Shown piece by piece: positions 61,022 to 64,000 of a DNA stretch of 64,000 nucleotides (position 1 is its first letter; each line of letters begins with the position of its first letter). The stretch lies in NCBI RefSeq assembly GCF_009932355.1, contig NZ_LEKU01000011.1:7689-71688 (forward strand), written 5' to 3'. The translations under genes were made by a program, and so were the position numbers. This DNA is from Riemerella anatipestifer_E. GTDB taxonomy: Bacteria; Bacteroidota; Bacteroidia; Flavobacteriales; Weeksellaceae. The notes under the pieces are model-generated. The model saw only the letters and a program-made list of their open reading frames with translations, was not told the origin of the DNA and ran no database searches.

Positions 61022-61609
61022 ATGAAAAAACTATATCTATTCGACTTTGATGGTACACTTACCACAGAGGACACTTTATTTCTATATCTTAAATTCTATA
61101 ACAGCAGTAAATATAGAATACAATTTTTAAGGTACATTCCACTTTTTATTCTTTTGAAAATGAAACTTCTCAAAGCAGAGAAGGTCAAAGAGAGCTTTAT
61201 TGCTTCTATACTTGCAGGAGAATCTAAAGAGCGAATAGAGAAGAGGTCTAAAGCCTTTTTTGAAGAATATTATCCAAAACTTTTCAGGACTAATGCTTTG
61301 GAATTTATAGAAAAAATAGATAAAGAGAAGACGGTGGCGTTCATTGTAACAGCATCGTTGGATATTTGGGTTCGTCCTTTTGCGGAGCATTTTGGTATGG
61401 GGCTTTTGGCTACGGAAGCCGAGTTTAAAGATGGGAAATTTTCAGGTAAGTTTAAAACCAAAAATTGCAACGGAGAAGAAAAAGTAAAAAGAATAAAACA
61501 GGCTACAGAAGGGCTTAAATATGATAAAAGTATAGCCTTTGGAGATACAGCAGGAGACCACGCAATGCTGAAATGGGCTAATGAAGGTTTGTTTCAATTT
61601 TTTCATTAA
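61022..61609 (+). CDS. HAD-IB family phosphatase
   Basis: A 195-residue haloacid-dehalogenase-like hydrolase. Motif I is FDFDGTLTTED (nucleophile Asp, residues about 8-10), motif II FIVTASLD (Ser/Thr), motif III a Lys in CNGEEKVKRI, and motif IV IAFGDTAGDHAML. It resembles phosphoserine phosphatase-type HADs with a helical cap. The substrate is unknown. It follows the SDR gene by 30 bases. Confidence 0.88.
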   Translation: MKKLYLFDFDGTLTTEDTLFLYLKFYNSSKYRIQFLRYIPLFILLKMKLLKAEKVKESFIASILAGESKERIEKRSKAFFEEYYPKLFRTNALEFIEKIDKEKTVAFIVTASLDIWVRPFAEHFGMGLLATEAEFKDGKFSGKFKTKNCNGEEKVKRIKQATEGLKYDKSIAFGDTAGDHAMLKWANEGLFQFFH

Positions 61610-61629
61610 ATTAGCCAAAAATATTGGTG

Positions 61630-62139
61630 ATGAAAAATTTACTTTTAACCTTGGGTTTAGGCATCTTTACGATGTGTACTCCTCAAAAGCGGAAAGTTAT
61701 GAAACAAGAGATTAGTAATCAGCAAAAACAAGAGGAAAGATTGTTTTATTCGGAAGCTTCTGGAGGGGAAGAAAAGAGGGGATTTAGACTTATAAACTCT
61801 CAAGAGGAACTTAATAGGGTTTTATCTGTAAATCAATTTGTAGTTTTAAACCCAAACGAGGAGAAGAGTAAAGAGCCTAAATTAATTTTTCCTAAAAATC
61901 AACAAGTAATTCTTTATCATTTAGGAACTTTTAGAGCAGGTATGCATAAGCCTCAGGGGATTGATAGTGTTAAGTTGGTAGGTAATACTTTGGAAGTTTA
62001 TATGAAAAAAAATCAGTCTTCTTCGCCCCAAAAAACATCTATTAGAGAACCAGAAATGCAAGTGCAGGTCATTACCACACCGTGGATGGTTTTTTCAGTT
62101 TCTAAAGATTTAAAGTTTAATAATATTATACTGAAATAA
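61630..62139 (+). CDS. Hypothetical exported (probable lipoprotein) protein
   Basis: A 169-residue protein. The start chosen is ATG 61630; two near-upstream codons, TTG and GTG, are also in frame. The N-terminus MKNLLLTLGLGIFTMCTPQKRK looks like a short lipoprotein signal with Cys at about residue 16. The rest is a beta-rich domain without a motif that I recognise. It stops 3 bases before the cysteine desulfurase gene, suggesting co-transcription. Confidence 0.65.
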   Translation: MKNLLLTLGLGIFTMCTPQKRKVMKQEISNQQKQEERLFYSEASGGEEKRGFRLINSQEELNRVLSVNQFVVLNPNEEKSKEPKLIFPKNQQVILYHLGTFRAGMHKPQGIDSVKLVGNTLEVYMKKNQSSSPQKTSIREPEMQVQVITTPWMVFSVSKDLKFNNIILK

Positions 62140-62142
62140 AAA

Positions 62143-63288
62143 ATGAGTAAAATATATTTAGATAATGCGGCTACTACGCCACTTTTAGACGAAGTAATAG
62201 AGGAAATGGTAAACTCTATGAAATTTTGTTATGGTAATCCTTCTTCTACGCATAGTATAGGGCAAGAGGCTAAAACTAGGATAGAAGCTGTGAGACGCCA
62301 AATCGCCGATTATTTAAAGGTGCAACCTGGCGAAATTATCTTTACTTCGTGCGGTACAGAGTCTAATAATATGATTATTAAATCTTGCGTGGAGCATTTG
62401 GGTGTGGAGCGAATTATTACCTCTCCTGTAGAGCACAAATGCGTGGCGGAGACTTGTTTGGATATGAAGAAACGCAAGGGCGTGGAGTTGGTATATCTTC
62501 GTCCTAATGCACAGGGTGATATAGATTTGGTAAAACTAGAGCAAGAATTAAAGAAATCGGATAAAAAAACTTTGGTTACTCTAATGCACGCCAATAATGA
62601 GATAGGTAATATTTTAGACATCAAAAAAGTATCTGCACTGTGTAAAGAAAATGGGGCTTTATTCCATTCGGATACGGTACAAACGGTGGCTCATTTAGAT
62701 TTAGATTTTCAAGAAGTACCTTTAGATTTTGCCTCTTGTAGTGCTCATAAATTCCACGGCCCTAAAGGAGTGGGGTTTGCTTTTGTTAGGAAAGCTTCAG
62801 GGCTTCAGTCGCTTATAACAGGAGGACCTCAGGAGAGAAGTCTTCGTGCAGGAACGGAAAATGTAAGTGGCATTGTGGGGCTTGGCAAGGCTTTAGAAAT
62901 AGCGATGAACAACCTAGAAAGCTATACTTCTCATATTAAAGACATAAAGAATTACGCGATAGAACAATTATCTAAAAATATTTCAGGAGTTAAATTTAAC
63001 GGAAGAAGTGCTGAGCAGGATAGTAGCCTTTATACGGTATTGAGTGTTCTACTGCCATTTAAGAATCCGTTATTGAGCTTGCAGTTGGATATGAAAGGTA
63101 TTGCTATTTCTCAAGGAAGTGCGTGTAGCTCTGGGGCTAGTAAGCCTTCTATGGTAATGATGATGGTGGTAGATGAAGAAGATATGGAGCATACCACACC
63201 TCTAAGAGTATCTTTTAGCCATCTTACGACTAAGGCTGATATAGATGCATTGGTAAAGGCTCTTAAAGAAATACAGCAAGAATTATAG
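62143..63288 (+). CDS. Cysteine desulfurase (IscS/NifS family)
   Basis: A PLP enzyme of 381 residues that takes sulfur from cysteine for Fe-S clusters and thiolation. Landmarks are YLDNAATTPL at the start, GNPSSTHSIG, MHANNEIGN, FHSDTVQTV, the PLP Lys in SCSAHKFHGPKG (about residue 206) and the persulfide Cys in SQGSACSSG (about residue 328). No iscU or suf genes are adjacent. The upstream lipoprotein gene ends 3 bases before it. A -7 box for trxA begins 55 bases after it. Confidence 0.92.
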   Translation: MSKIYLDNAATTPLLDEVIEEMVNSMKFCYGNPSSTHSIGQEAKTRIEAVRRQIADYLKVQPGEIIFTSCGTESNNMIIKSCVEHLGVERIITSPVEHKCVAETCLDMKKRKGVELVYLRPNAQGDIDLVKLEQELKKSDKKTLVTLMHANNEIGNILDIKKVSALCKENGALFHSDTVQTVAHLDLDFQEVPLDFASCSAHKFHGPKGVGFAFVRKASGLQSLITGGPQERSLRAGTENVSGIVGLGKALEIAMNNLESYTSHIKDIKNYAIEQLSKNISGVKFNGRSAEQDSSLYTVLSVLLPFKNPLLSLQLDMKGIAISQGSACSSGASKPSMVMMMVVDEEDMEHTTPLRVSFSHLTTKADIDALVKALKEIQQEL

Positions 63289-63343
63289 AAATAAACGATA
63301 TTAACTATCGATATATAAATACTAAAATAAAAGAATAAAGTAA

Positions 63344-63351
63344 TATATTTG
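63344..63351 (+). promoter_or_regulatory. -7 box of trxA
   Basis: TATATTTG, 20 bases before the ATG at 63372. Confidence 0.45.
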
Positions 63352-63371
63352 CAGACTAAAAATGTAAAATT

Positions 63372-63689
63372 ATGGCATTAGAAATTACAGACAGCAATTT
63401 TAAAGAAGTAGTAATAAACTCAGACAAGCCTGTATTAGTAGACTTTTGGGCAGTATGGTGTGGGCCATGCAGAATGCTAGGGCCTATCGTAGAAGAATTA
63501 GCAAATGATTTTGAAGGCAAAGCAGTTGTAGGTAAAGTAGACGTAGATAACAACCAGCAGGTAGCTATGGAGTACGGTATTAGAAATATACCTACAGTTC
63601 TTATCTTCAAGAATGGAGAAGTGGTAGATAAGCTAGTAGGCGTGTCTCCTAAGGAGGTTATTGCAGAAAAATTATCAGCACATTTATAA
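63372..63689 (+). CDS. trxA: Thioredoxin
   Basis: A 105-residue cytoplasmic thioredoxin with the active site WAVWCGPCRMLGP (Cys about residues 31 and 34), the buried Asp in VDFWA and the cis-Pro in IPTVLIFKNG. It reduces disulfides of ribonucleotide reductase and other proteins. It has its own promoter and a terminator. Two tRNA-Asp genes follow. Confidence 0.96.
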   Translation: MALEITDSNFKEVVINSDKPVLVDFWAVWCGPCRMLGPIVEELANDFEGKAVVGKVDVDNNQQVAMEYGIRNIPTVLIFKNGEVVDKLVGVSPKEVIAEKLSAHL

Positions 63690-63708
63690 AAAAAATAAAT
63701 TGATTTAT

Positions 63709-63742
63709 AAGCACTTTCTAAAATGAAGGTGCTTTTTTTTAT
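63709..63742 (+). terminator. Terminator of trxA
   Basis: AAGCACTTTC (63709-63718) / GAAGGTGCTT (63725-63734), with one G-U pair, then a run of T. Confidence 0.85.
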
Positions 63743-63750
63743 ATAAAATT

Positions 63751-63780
63751 TTGTTTGTATTGAAAAAAGTTATACTTTTG
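63751..63780 (+). promoter_or_regulatory. Promoter of the tRNA-Asp genes
   Basis: TTG (63751-63753), 19 bases, TACTTTTG (63773-63780), about 60 bases upstream of the first tRNA. Confidence 0.6.
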
Positions 63781-63840
63781 CAACCACATTATTCAGATAA
63801 GCGTTCTGATACATAATTAAGAATAATGTTCTTATAAAAA

Positions 63841-63914
63841 GATCCGGTAGTTCAGCTGGTTAGAATACCTGCCTGTCACGCAGGTGGTCGCGGGTTCGAG
63901 CCCCGTCCGGATCG
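63841..63914 (+). tRNA. tRNA-Asp (GUC)
   Basis: A 74-nt cloverleaf: acceptor GATCCGG / CCGGATC, discriminator G, D-arm GTTCAGCTGGTTAGAATA, anticodon stem CCTGC/GCAGG with loop CTGTCAC giving GUC, and T-arm GCGGGTTCGAGCCCCGT. CCA is not encoded. The G discriminator and GUC anticodon identify Asp. Confidence 0.97.
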
Positions 63915-63934
63915 CTTTTTTATAACTTTTTTCT

Positions 63935-64000
63935 GATCCGGTAGTTCAGCTGGTTAGAATACCTGCCTGTCACGCAGGTGGTCGCGGGTTCGAGCCCCGT
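63935..64000 (+). tRNA. tRNA-Asp (GUC), second copy, cut by the window end
   Basis: Identical to the copy at 63841 over the 66 bases present; the last 8 bases lie beyond the window. The two genes are separated by 20 bases and are probably one transcript. Confidence 0.95.

Overview
The window looks like a piece of a Flavobacteriia chromosome, most likely Riemerella or a close Chryseobacterium-type relative (Weeksellaceae). This is an inference. It rests on the AT-rich sequence, on Bacteroidota promoters of the form TTG-N19..21-TAnnTTTG, on the near absence of Shine-Dalgarno sites, and on lineage-typical genes: the type IX secretion protein PorQ, a T9SS-sorted nuclease, the lipoprotein TamL, a DAHP synthase/chorismate mutase fusion, a DUF47-PiT pair, a GIN-domain protein and HU-HIG/DUF4469 proteins. 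No rRNA, CRISPR array or complete prophage was seen.

Layout. Bases 1-3730 are the end of an integrative element: a Sak4/RecA-like ATPase running off the left edge, a winged-helix protein, a tyrosine recombinase, and a CAU tRNA that is the probable attachment site. Bases 4072-13763 hold rbfA, a LolC/E-type permease, a secreted endonuclease I, a TolC-HlyD-RND efflux operon, a DUF2892 protein and a frameshifted lipoprotein gene. Bases 13864-17170 are accessory locus A: a promoter, a (CA)16 tract, a 135-codon ORF, a fibre-like surface protein, a DUF4469 protein and large palindromes. Bases 17236-41624 are mostly housekeeping: thioredoxins, aroC, pepD, yqgE, pdxH, hup, panD, porQ, cmk, folP, lrgAB, lolD, radC, ppa, dnaX with an A10 slip site, DAHP synthase, tamL and an rRNA methyltransferase. 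Bases 41703-45540 are accessory locus B, a paralogue of locus A: the same promoter, a (CA)17 tract, a 134-codon ORF, an HU-HIG protein and a fibre-like protein with 450-bp internal repeats. Bases 45671-64000 carry phosphate transport, a PPTase, a FUSC protein, BlaI, pyruvate dehydrogenase E1-alpha and E2, deoC, OmpA, an M20 peptidase, a prenyl synthase, a cysteine desulfurase, trxA and two tRNA-Asp genes, the second cut by the window end.

The most interesting material is the pair of loci A and B. Both begin with an identically spaced promoter, an ATG 10 nt after the -7 box, a long CA tract, and a conserved ORF whose copies differ mainly at third codon positions and by indels of 3 or 6 nt. The same stretch also forms covarying hairpins, one with a GT loop complementary to the CA tract. 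The CA tract is well placed to act as a phase-variation switch ahead of surface-protein operons. Two other homopolymer sites, A10 in dnaX and A7 in a lipoprotein gene, suggest that slippage matters elsewhere too. All names come from reading translations by eye; no database search was run.
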